A stretch of DNA of 60,240 bases from Clostridium sulfidigenes (GTDB lineage Bacteria > Bacillota > Clostridia > Clostridiales > Clostridiaceae): contig NZ_JPMD01000030.1 in NCBI RefSeq assembly GCF_000732635.1, positions 1 through 60,240 of the forward strand, in the 5' to 3' direction. The position numbers were made by a program, and so were the translations under genes. Positions 53,609-60,240 of this stretch are shown here, piece after piece. The notes under the pieces are model-generated. The model saw only the letters and a list, made by a program, of their open reading frames with translations. It was not told the origin of the DNA and ran no database searches. Position 1 is the stretch's first letter. Each line of letters opens with the position of its first letter.

Positions 53609-53630
53609 AATTTATTTTCAATGATATAAT
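53602..53630 (+). promoter_or_regulatory. Promoter of the RRNPP regulator gene
   Basis: TTTACA (53602-53607), 17-bp spacer, TATAAT (53625-53630). Confidence 0.65.
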
Positions 53631-53673
53631 TTAAATAGTATAAAACCAAATACTAAATAAGGAGAGTTATAGA

Positions 53674-54984
53674 ATGGAAATTTTATCACCAGGTCAAAAA
53701 ATAAGAAAAATTAGAAAAGAACTTAAAATTAATCAAAAAGAAATTACTGGGGGTGAAATAACCCGTGAACTTATTAGCATTATTGAAAACGATAAGTCTA
53801 CTCTCACACCAACAGTAGCACATATAATTACAGATAATATAAACCGAATATGCAAAGAAAGGAATATAGATTTTAATTTAGATACCGAGTATTTACTAGA
53901 GGATATTAATGCCCAAACAAATAAAATCGCTAGTAGATATATAGATTTTTTATGTAATAATGAAGACAATATTTCAAAGGATTTTACTAAGGATATTGAA
54001 GAAATAGAACTATTTTTATTGAAATATGATGTCCCTGAGAAAAAAATGATTATATATGAAAAAATTGGAGACATATTAAAAAAGCAAAAGGAATTTAACA
54101 GAAGTTATATATACTACATAAAAGCTTTTGAAAATCACAACAGATTATTTAATGATATTAGATTATTTAATCTCCTTCAAAAGTTAGGGGGTATATGCAT
54201 ATATCTAGATAAAGATAAAGAGGCTCTAGATTTTAATAATTTAGCACTTGTATATAATGATACAATATCAGAAGATTTAAGGTATAAAGTGATGTATAAC
54301 AGCACATTAGCTTATATGCATCTTAATGAACATGATAAAGCTTTACTTGAAATTGAACATATTGAGAGTACATTTAAGACACTTACTAAAGAAAATATAC
54401 TTGAACTTAATATATTAAAAGTAAATTGTCTTAGATATAAAAAGTTTTATAGTGATGCATTAAATGTAAACAAATCTATGTTAAGTACACTAAGTAATAA
54501 TGATACAGAAAACATTATATTAATTACTGCAAATATCCTTGATATATATACAGTGTTAAAGGATATAAATAATATAAAAATATATATAGATAAACTAATT
54601 TATATAATAAGTAATTGTAGCAATGTTAAGGAAAGCTATCCTTGTCCTAATGCTTATAATCAACTTGGGATTTCTACTAAATTAATTGGTAATATAGAGC
54701 TTTCTATTGAATGCTATAAGAAGTCAATACAACTGGCTAAATCTCAGAGAAATCGAAGAGTATTATTAAAATCTTTAGACCAGCTTTTGACTATACTTAT
54801 AGAAGAAAATAATTTAGAAGAAATAAATACTTTTAAAAATGAAGTTCTTGAATTAATTTCATTAAACATCATTGACCCGAGTATCACTCCGGTACTAAAA
54901 CTTATGAAGTTTTATAGTGATATTGGGAGTCAAGAAAACTTAAGCAGCTTGTTAAATTTTATATTAGAATGTAAAAAAGATTAA
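53674..54984 (+). CDS. RRNPP-type HTH-TPR quorum-sensing regulator
   Basis: 436 residues. N-terminal HTH (about 5-60): GQKIRKIRKELKINQKEITG, ELISIIENDKSTLTPTVAHI. From about 90 to the end a string of helical TPR-like repeats (YEKIGDILKKQKEFNRSYIY, NQLGISTKLIGNIELSIECY). This is the architecture of PlcR/NprR/Rgg-type receptors that bind a re-imported signal peptide. AAGGAGAGTTATAGA precedes ATG. Divergent from the pro-peptide gene; likely regulator of the M16-RiPP operon. Confidence 0.8.
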   Translation: MEILSPGQKIRKIRKELKINQKEITGGEITRELISIIENDKSTLTPTVAHIITDNINRICKERNIDFNLDTEYLLEDINAQTNKIASRYIDFLCNNEDNISKDFTKDIEEIELFLLKYDVPEKKMIIYEKIGDILKKQKEFNRSYIYYIKAFENHNRLFNDIRLFNLLQKLGGICIYLDKDKEALDFNNLALVYNDTISEDLRYKVMYNSTLAYMHLNEHDKALLEIEHIESTFKTLTKENILELNILKVNCLRYKKFYSDALNVNKSMLSTLSNNDTENIILITANILDIYTVLKDINNIKIYIDKLIYIISNCSNVKESYPCPNAYNQLGISTKLIGNIELSIECYKKSIQLAKSQRNRRVLLKSLDQLLTILIEENNLEEINTFKNEVLELISLNIIDPSITPVLKLMKFYSDIGSQENLSSLLNFILECKKD

Positions 54985-54993
54985 CAACCCAAA

Positions 54994-55034
54994 AAACAGT
55001 AGAGAATTTGTATTACTTTCTCTACTGTTTTTAT
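54994..55034. terminator. Terminator of the RRNPP regulator (bidirectional)
   Basis: Perfect 13-bp stem AAACAGTAGAGAA/TTCTCTACTGTTT, T-rich after and A-rich before, so it also serves the converging XRE gene. Confidence 0.85.
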
Positions 55035-55091
55035 TTAATTTCTATTAAAATTCTCCGCATAACCTAACAACTTAAAATCACATAAATTGCT

Positions 55092-56168
55092 TTACATTTC
55101 AGAAACAGCATTTTTTAGTGCTTTAATTGCCTCTTCATACTCTAGGCTTCCACATAATACTTTCAAATCCTCTTCATCCATAAGTGATTGAAATAATTTT
55201 TTTCTTATTATCTTCTGCCCTTCCACATTTACCTCTAGTTTAAGATTTTCAAAATAAGGGTTATTGCTATAGTCATATTCTGTAGAAAGTAGCTCTTTTA
55301 CATAATTGTTAAACCATTTTGCAGCAAGCTCCTTATCTCCCACTTCAATATATAGTCTGCAGTAATTATATGCTCCTGAACCCATCCCTATTTTAAATGT
55401 ATTTTCAACTTGATTTAGAGCATCTAAATACAAAGTTGCCTTTTCATAATTATGTTCATCTTTTGAGAGCCTTGCTAATATTGCTATCATTGCAATGCTT
55501 TGGTTTAAATACTGTAATAGCATTCCTTTACACATATTTTCTGCTTCTTCAATCTTTCCCTGTTTCTGTAACAATGAAGAATATAGTACCATGGGATCTA
55601 TAAATGAATTTGATAATTCCTTAAGAGCCCTTTCACTTTCCTCATAGTTTTCTAAGGTCATTTGTATATTAGCAATAGAAAATAAAGCTACTGATATATA
55701 CTTTGAAACCTTACTTTCAGTAACTTGATAAAGCAAAGTTAAGCAATACTCCATTCTTGATTTTATACATTCCTCCGAAACATTACCTGACATCATAGAA
55801 TACATTTGAATCAATTGTGCAATTATCAATTTTAAATATATACTATTAGGGTACTCTTTCTCATATTCTTTACATCTTAATTCACCATCCATATAACCCT
55901 GATGTAAAAATACTTCAACTAATTCTTTTTTTATATTAATCACTTCTACTTCAGAAAGTTCTTGTTGAAAGGAAAGTAAAACATCTAAAGAGGTATCCAA
56001 TGCTCTTGCCAATGGAGATAATAAAGAAATATCTGGTGTTGAATTTCCAGTTTCCCATTTACTTACCGCTCCAGCTGAAATACCAATCATACTTGCCAAC
56101 TGCTCTTGAGTAATCTTTTTTTCTTTTCTTAAATGTAAAATAGTCTCTCCAATATTTAATCTATTCAT
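55092..56168 (-). CDS. XRE family regulator with TPR-like C-terminal region
   Basis: 358 residues: Cro/CI-type HTH at about 5-62 (GETILHLRKEKKITQEQLAS, MIGISAGAVSKWETGNSTPD) and a helical C-terminal region of roughly 280 residues with tetratricopeptide-like repeats. The build is the same as RRNPP-like receptors, but no pro-peptide gene is adjacent. Start at ATG 56168 after GGCGGAGGTAGTGAAT; the frame is open to 56252 without a site. Target unknown; an inverted repeat and tandem repeats lie in its upstream region. Confidence 0.8.
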   Translation of the reverse strand: MNRLNIGETILHLRKEKKITQEQLASMIGISAGAVSKWETGNSTPDISLLSPLARALDTSLDVLLSFQQELSEVEVINIKKELVEVFLHQGYMDGELRCKEYEKEYPNSIYLKLIIAQLIQMYSMMSGNVSEECIKSRMEYCLTLLYQVTESKVSKYISVALFSIANIQMTLENYEESERALKELSNSFIDPMVLYSSLLQKQGKIEEAENMCKGMLLQYLNQSIAMIAILARLSKDEHNYEKATLYLDALNQVENTFKIGMGSGAYNYCRLYIEVGDKELAAKWFNNYVKELLSTEYDYSNNPYFENLKLEVNVEGQKIIRKKLFQSLMDEEDLKVLCGSLEYEEAIKALKNAVSEM

Positions 56169-56256
56169 ATTCACTACCTCCGCCTTATATGGCTCTTTAA
56201 GTATCTTTATTATAAGCTTAATTACAACTATCAACAATGGAGAGTAGCTCATACTT

Positions 56257-56287
56257 AAGTTGAATAAACTTGAGTGGTATTCAACTT
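56257..56287 (-). promoter_or_regulatory. Perfect 10-bp inverted repeat upstream of the XRE gene
   Basis: AAGTTGAATA (56257-56266) and TATTCAACTT (56278-56287), 21 bases centre-to-centre, i.e. two helical turns. A likely operator, perhaps for the XRE protein itself. Confidence 0.55.
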
Positions 56288-56288
56288 T

Positions 56289-56323
56289 ATGGTTATAAGT
56301 TATGGTTATAAGTTATAGTTATT
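56289..56323. repeat. 13-bp tandem repeat
   Basis: ATGGTTATAAGTT at 56289-56301 and again at 56302-56314, followed by a degenerate third start ATAGTTATT. It lies between the inverted repeat and the flavodoxin-like gene. Confidence 0.6.
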
Positions 56324-56355
56324 AATCTACTCTATGTCTCATATGCCAAATATCA

Positions 56356-56889
56356 TTATAATTTTGTTTGTATAAATTCAATAAGTGGCTTAAGGTTTTC
56401 TTTGTTTGTCCAATCGAAGTTAGAGCCAATTGCTTGCATTAATGCAGCTTCCCAAGGTTCGTATTTGTTAGGGTCTTTTTTTGCAACAGCTTTTTTAAGA
56501 ATATTACAAAGGGTTTTGTCTTTCCAAGACATACTTTTCTCATTCCAAGCACCACGACAATAAAAACATGGGATTTCATTAAGTTTCTCCTTAAAATTAC
56601 GCTCTTTTATAGCAATCATAGCTTTTTCATCATATGGAGATGCTCCCACTGCAAAAACTACTATTCTTTTACCCTTTAGTTTTTCATAATGCTTTCTTAG
56701 AAAAGATACTCCTGCTATACCTGTTGCATAAATACCTCCACCTAAAATAATTGTATCGTATTTTGCAACTTGTTCTATATCAGCTTGTTTTGTTTCAATT
56801 ATGTCACTTGATAGCTCTTCTGCTAACCATTCCGCATATTTTTTTGTAGCTCCATACTTTGATTGATATAGTACTACTATATTTTCCAA
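56356..56889 (-). CDS. Flavodoxin-domain protein (HemG-like)
   Basis: 177 residues of the flavodoxin fold: phosphate loop VVLYQSKYGATKKYAEWLAE (FMN phosphate), then TIILGGGIYATGIAGVSFLR and VVFAVGASPYD. It resembles menaquinone-dependent protoporphyrinogen oxidase and related flavodoxins (Flavodoxin_5), without implying that role in an anaerobe. Start probably TTG 56889 (LENIVVLYQ) eight bases after AGGAGG; the frame is open to 57018 but lysine/tyrosine-rich and unlike the family. Single gene. Confidence 0.8.
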   Translation of the reverse strand: MENIVVLYQSKYGATKKYAEWLAEELSSDIIETKQADIEQVAKYDTIILGGGIYATGIAGVSFLRKHYEKLKGKRIVVFAVGASPYDEKAMIAIKERNFKEKLNEIPCFYCRGAWNEKSMSWKDKTLCNILKKAVAKKDPNKYEPWEAALMQAIGSNFDWTNKENLKPLIEFIQTKL

Positions 56890-57159
56890 CTTTAGTACCT
56901 CCTTGTATAACGATTTAATTATTTTTTTATTATACCTGTAATAGTAAAATGGTTTTTCTTTATATTTTAACTTTGTTTTTCCTAATATGATATCTTTTTG
57001 ATCAATTTTAATATCCATTTATATCCTTACTATCATTTTAATACCACTATTAATAATAACACCAAATACAGTATTATCCAACATGTTCTATAAGTATATT
57101 TTATTTTCTATGACTTCGTGTCATAATAGGATTAATAAATAATTTATGGAGATGATTTT

Positions 57160-57897
57160 ATGCGTACTGAAATAGAAAAACTAACACAAATTTTAAGAAA
57201 TAGCAATAATATAGTATTCTTTGGTGGTGCAGGAGTATCTACCGAATCAAATATACCGGATTTTAGAAGTGCCAATGGGCTTTTTAATGCAAGACTTAAC
57301 ATGACTCTTTCTCCTGAACAGCTAGTTTCCCATACTTACTTTATAAGATTTCCTGAGGAATTTTTTAATTTTTATAAGGCAAAGCTTATATATCCTGAAG
57401 CTAAACCTAATGGAGCACATATAACCCTTGCTAACCTTGAAGAAATGGGTAAACTTAAAGCAATCATTACTCAAAACATTGATGGACTTCATCAAGCAGC
57501 TGGTTCTAAAAATGTATTTGAACTTCATGGCTCAATTCATAGAAACTATTGCATTAAGTGTAATGATAGCTATGATATGGATTTTATTTTAAATTCTAAG
57601 GGAATACCTACTTGTCCTAAATGCAGTGGAACTGTTAGACCTGATGTAGTTTTATATGAAGAAGGTTTAGATGAAAGTGTACTTAAAGGAGCTATCGATG
57701 CTATCTCAAAAGCAGACACATTAATTATAGGTGGAACTTCTCTAGTGGTTTATCCTGCAGCTAATCTTATAAACTATTTTAAAGGCAAAAATCTAGTGCT
57801 TATAAATAAAAGTAGTACTTCTGCTGATTCTAGAGCAGACTTAGTTATTCACGATTCTATTGGGAAAGTATTAAGTGAGTCAGTTAATTTTTTATAA
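57160..57897 (+). CDS. cobB: NAD-dependent protein deacylase, sirtuin family
   Basis: 245 residues. NAD-binding motifs FFGGAGVSTESNIPDFRS and TQNIDGLHQAAGS, catalytic His in FELHGSIHRN, structural zinc CIKCND and CPKCSG, and GTSLVVYPAANL near the end. Removes acyl groups from lysines using NAD. Normal length for the bacterial class. GGAGATGATTTT before ATG; own terminator. Confidence 0.95.
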   Translation: MRTEIEKLTQILRNSNNIVFFGGAGVSTESNIPDFRSANGLFNARLNMTLSPEQLVSHTYFIRFPEEFFNFYKAKLIYPEAKPNGAHITLANLEEMGKLKAIITQNIDGLHQAAGSKNVFELHGSIHRNYCIKCNDSYDMDFILNSKGIPTCPKCSGTVRPDVVLYEEGLDESVLKGAIDAISKADTLIIGGTSLVVYPAANLINYFKGKNLVLINKSSTSADSRADLVIHDSIGKVLSESVNFL

Positions 57898-57900
57898 AAT

Positions 57901-57927
57901 AAAGGTAGTCATTGACTACCTTTTATT
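57901..57927 (+). terminator. Terminator of the sirtuin gene
   Basis: AAAGGTAGTC-ATT-GACTACCTTT perfect stem followed by TATT. Confidence 0.85.
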
Positions 57928-58050
57928 AACCAAAGTCTTATGTTATTTTCTCATTAATATTTCTATATTAATTTTATGTCCACTTTAATAAAAAAGCAAT
58001 TTATATTATACTATTATAAGACCTAATACATATACAAAGGAGAATTTATT

Positions 58051-58710
58051 ATGCCACAATTGCCTTTTAAGGATCTTAAAAACATAGATATTTCACAATT
58101 TGGTACCCAAATTGAAGATTTTAAATCTCTTTCTTTAAAATATCGTTGTGCCCTTCGTGAAATAGAAACAAAATTTGCAATACTTAATGATGAATATAAA
58201 AGTATTCACTCTTATAATCCTATTGAACATATGAAATCTAGACTTAAAGCTCCTGAGAGCATACTTGAAAAACTTCAAAGAAGAGGATTAGAACTCTCTA
58301 TTGAGTCTGCAGAAACTTTAACTGATATTGCTGGAATTAGAGTTATTTGCTCTTTCCTTAGTGATGTTTATGAAATTGCAGCTTCAATTAAGGCACAAAC
58401 TGATTTAACTATTATTAAGGAACGTGATTACATAAAAAATCCAAAAGATAATGGTTATCGTAGCCTTCATTTAGTTGTTAGTGTTCCTGTATTCTTCTCA
58501 AAGAAAGTTGAAAATGTTCCTGTAGAGATTCAATTTAGAACAATTTCAATGGATACTTGGGCAAGCCTAGAACATAAGCTTAGATATAAATATGAGGGCG
58601 AAATGCCTGATGATATTAGCACCATGCTGCTAAACTGTGCTGGTACTACAACACACCTTGATGAGGAAATGCTTATGGCACGTAACAGACTTATGAACAA
58701 TCATGTTTAA
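58051..58710 (+). CDS. relQ: Small alarmone synthetase (RelA/SpoT-type GTP pyrophosphokinase)
   Basis: 219 residues with only the (p)ppGpp synthetase domain (about 45-190): ESAETLTDIAGIRVICSFLS, NGYRSLHLVV, VEIQFRTISMDTWASLEHKL; no HD hydrolase or TGS/ACT regions, as in RelQ/YjbM-type small alarmone synthetases. The C-terminal helix with EEMLMARNRL suits tetramer formation. Makes ppGpp under stress. AAGGAGAATTTATT before ATG. Confidence 0.9.
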   Translation: MPQLPFKDLKNIDISQFGTQIEDFKSLSLKYRCALREIETKFAILNDEYKSIHSYNPIEHMKSRLKAPESILEKLQRRGLELSIESAETLTDIAGIRVICSFLSDVYEIAASIKAQTDLTIIKERDYIKNPKDNGYRSLHLVVSVPVFFSKKVENVPVEIQFRTISMDTWASLEHKLRYKYEGEMPDDISTMLLNCAGTTTHLDEEMLMARNRLMNNHV

Positions 58711-58756
58711 TGCTTAATTAAGTAACGTTTTTACAAATATATATTTATTTTTCATA

Positions 58757-58802
58757 AAATTTGAGCATGCTCTCTAATATAGAGACATGCTCAAATTTTA
58801 TT
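58757..58802. terminator. Terminator of the alarmone synthetase gene
   Basis: Perfect 13-bp stem AAATTTGAGCATG/CATGCTCAAATTT, T-rich after on plus and A-rich flanks; may serve the converging gene too. Confidence 0.85.
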
Positions 58803-58834
58803 TAAATTATTTTCTCTTAGGAAAGTTTTGTATT

Positions 58835-59248
58835 TTAATCTCTATTAGGAACTACTTTTGTATCATATAAAAGGTCATCTACTTGATAATCATTAATATT
58901 CAAATTTATTTTTTCCTGCATAAGATTTAGTATAAGTTCTTCCTTTTCATCTTCAAATATACCAGAGCTTTGAATATTTTCTATGAAACTATCTAAATCA
59001 TAAATAATACAATCTCCTTCATAGGCTCCTAATTCAGTACATATATCTACTGAAGCTTGAAGGGGGTCTGTTCCATAATCAACATAGACTTTACTTCTAT
59101 CATCTGATAATTCTTCTATTTTTCCTACATAATATCCTGCCACATATTTTCTTGCATCATCCTCTTCTCCAAAGCCTAATACGTCTCCATTTGGTGTAAC
59201 AACTATATAATTATGATAAGGTACACGTGTATCCATAACTAAATGCAT
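58835..59248 (-). CDS. Uncharacterised acidic protein, 137 aa
   Basis: 137 residues, strongly acidic. The N-terminal half looks like beta strands (YHNYIVVTPNGDVLGFGEED, YVAGYYVGKIEELSDDRSKV), the C-terminal half helical (DEKEELILNLMQEKINLNIN). No signal peptide or membrane helix. The start is uncertain: AAAAGGAG lies close to ATG 59248, and ATG 59236 is an alternative. Family not recognised. Single gene. Confidence 0.7.
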   Translation of the reverse strand: MHLVMDTRVPYHNYIVVTPNGDVLGFGEEDDARKYVAGYYVGKIEELSDDRSKVYVDYGTDPLQASVDICTELGAYEGDCIIYDLDSFIENIQSSGIFEDEKEELILNLMQEKINLNINDYQVDDLLYDTKVVPNRD

Positions 59249-59343
59249 TCTCCTTTTCAGTGGATTTTGACTATACTATATATTAAGTTTTCCAAAGGAT
59301 AGAATTATTATACTAAGGAAAAATGAAATAATTATTACATCGT

Positions 59344-59775
59344 CTAAACCCTTGATAAATCTAATATATAAAATAGAATTCCATAGATGATAAAAGAAAA
59401 GCACATAAATACATGATATATAACATCAAATTTTATTATATTATTTCTAAATTTATTATCCATTAACTTTTTCTTTGATAATAATATTTTCATTCTAAAA
59501 AAAATTTCAAATATCCCTAATAAAACTGCTGGTACTGATAATAAGTTTAGCTTAGTAGCAAAAATATCACCAGATATAATATTTCTCATATCTCTAGTAA
59601 ATCCACAAAGAGGACAAGGTTCTCCTAAAATTCTATATGAAAGGCATCCATAGGTGATAGGAAATAATTTATTCACAGCTCTAGATATAAAGGGTAAAAA
59701 TATCATAGCTATTACTAAAGTAATTAATATCACATTAAAAATATTATATTCTTTTATTATTCCTTCGCTTTTCAA
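59344..59775 (-). CDS. DUF2752 family membrane protein
   Basis: 143 residues with about four hydrophobic segments. The loop GEPCPLCGFTRDMRNIISGD has the CPxCGxTR motif that defines DUF2752. Function unknown; the two cysteines might bind a metal or be redox-active. AAGGAGGTTAAAACTTGAAAAG upstream: the start codon is TTG or the following ATG-free frame start (M at 59775 is TTG-coded). Confidence 0.8.
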   Translation of the reverse strand: MKSEGIIKEYNIFNVILITLVIAMIFLPFISRAVNKLFPITYGCLSYRILGEPCPLCGFTRDMRNIISGDIFATKLNLLSVPAVLLGIFEIFFRMKILLSKKKLMDNKFRNNIIKFDVIYHVFMCFSFIIYGILFYILDLSRV

Positions 59776-59836
59776 GTTTTAACCTCCTTGTAACTAAAAT
59801 AAGATGCCTATACAGACATCTTTTAATGATATAATT

Positions 59837-60097
59837 TTATACTGCTGCTCCTAATGAAGCTAATCCCACAATAAATATTAAAAATATAATAGCCATACAT
59901 ATTCCTATTATGGAACATATAAATCCACCTTTAGCCATTGCAAAAGCTTCACCTGATTCTTTCTTTTTCTTCATGTCTATAATTCCTAATACTACACCTA
60001 CAACACCTAAAATTAGAGATAACCACCATAGGCACCCCCATGAAATTACAGCAAATACAATACTACAAATTCCAACTACTAATGAAGCAACACCCAT
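59837..60097 (-). CDS. DUF4190-like small membrane protein
   Basis: 86 residues: helix 1-2 region ASLVVGICSIVFAVISWGCL and WLSLILGVVGVVLGIIDMKK, a charged loop KKKESGEAFAMAKGG, and a third helix FICSIIGICMAIIFLIFIVG. This repeated-helix pattern with the GxxxGxxG start is that of DUF4190 proteins. Function unknown. AAGGAGGATTTTGT before ATG. Single gene. Confidence 0.8.
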   Translation of the reverse strand: MGVASLVVGICSIVFAVISWGCLWWLSLILGVVGVVLGIIDMKKKKESGEAFAMAKGGFICSIIGICMAIIFLIFIVGLASLGAAV

Positions 60098-60240
60098 ACA
60101 AAATCCTCCTTGTAAATTTTATCACTCCATTCATTTTATTAATCTGTATCGAATATTATTACAATTTTATTAACAAAATCATTTATCAGATATGACTATA
60201 TAAAATTTTAACTATATCAATAGATATATATATAACTATA

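Noticed and set aside
56289..56323. CRISPR-like repeats
   Set aside because: Units are 13 bp, directly adjacent, with no spacers and no cas genes.
56890..57018. N-terminal extension of the flavodoxin-like protein
   Set aside because: Lys/Tyr-rich, unlike the family, and it covers the AGGAGG site that serves the TTG start at 56889.
1..60240. tRNA, rRNA, prophage or complete mobile element
   Set aside because: Scanned by eye on both strands; no cloverleaf-like gene, rRNA block, transposase, integrase or phage structural gene was found.

Overview
The window is a stretch of AT-rich chromosome from a low-GC Gram-positive anaerobe, almost certainly Clostridium in the narrow sense. The support is the codon use, the strong AGGAGG-type ribosome binding sites, the frequent TTG and GTG starts, the two T-box leaders on tRNA synthetase genes, oxygen-independent ThiH (tyrosine lyase) thiamine synthesis, and several small families I associate with clostridia. 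I see no rRNA, tRNA, complete insertion sequence, prophage or CRISPR array.

Positions 1-31,000 are dominated by vitamin supply under RNA control. A folate ECF transporter subunit lies behind a tetrahydrofolate riboswitch. A MocR/PdxR-type regulator is divergent from another ECF S subunit (probable vitamin B6 uptake). There is a five-gene oligopeptide ABC operon (oppABCDF). thiE-thiD sit behind a TPP riboswitch and ribD-ribE-ribBA-ribH behind an FMN riboswitch, with ribBA frameshifted in an A8 tract. thiS-thiF-thiG-thiH-tenI sit behind a second TPP riboswitch. serS (T-box), a cytoplasmic 5'-nucleotidase-like enzyme, a cold-shock protein, an exonuclease and endonuclease IV are interspersed. A structured repeat of about 115-190 bp occurs three times (34-224, 19750-19864, 45467-45600); the second copy sits inside the ribD leader.

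Positions 31,000-46,000 hold a LysR regulator divergent from a CofE-like protein, glnS behind a T-box with an unusual hairpin between Shine-Dalgarno and start codon, sbcDC with a phosphatase, a yhdT-panF pantothenate uptake pair and a polar amino-acid ABC transporter.

Positions 47,300-55,000 are the most interesting part: a peptide natural-product (RiPP-like) cluster apparently coupled to quorum sensing. On the minus strand are a secreted-type pro-peptide gene, an M16 zinc peptidase, a winged-helix protein, three small peptide genes (one ending in F-C-C-W), a radical SAM/SPASM enzyme, an MFS exporter and a decayed second MFS exporter. Divergent from the pro-peptide is an RRNPP-type HTH-TPR receptor. 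The promoters of the pro-peptide and of the M16 operon share one layout: TTTACA, 17 bp, -10, 5 bp, then a TTACA-N10-TGTAA dyad, with a second dyad 48 bp away over the -35. A single regulator probably controls both.

The last 5 kb carry an XRE-TPR regulator, a flavodoxin-like protein, a sirtuin, a small (p)ppGpp synthetase and three small uncharacterised proteins. Functions come from recognising protein families by eye; no database search was run.
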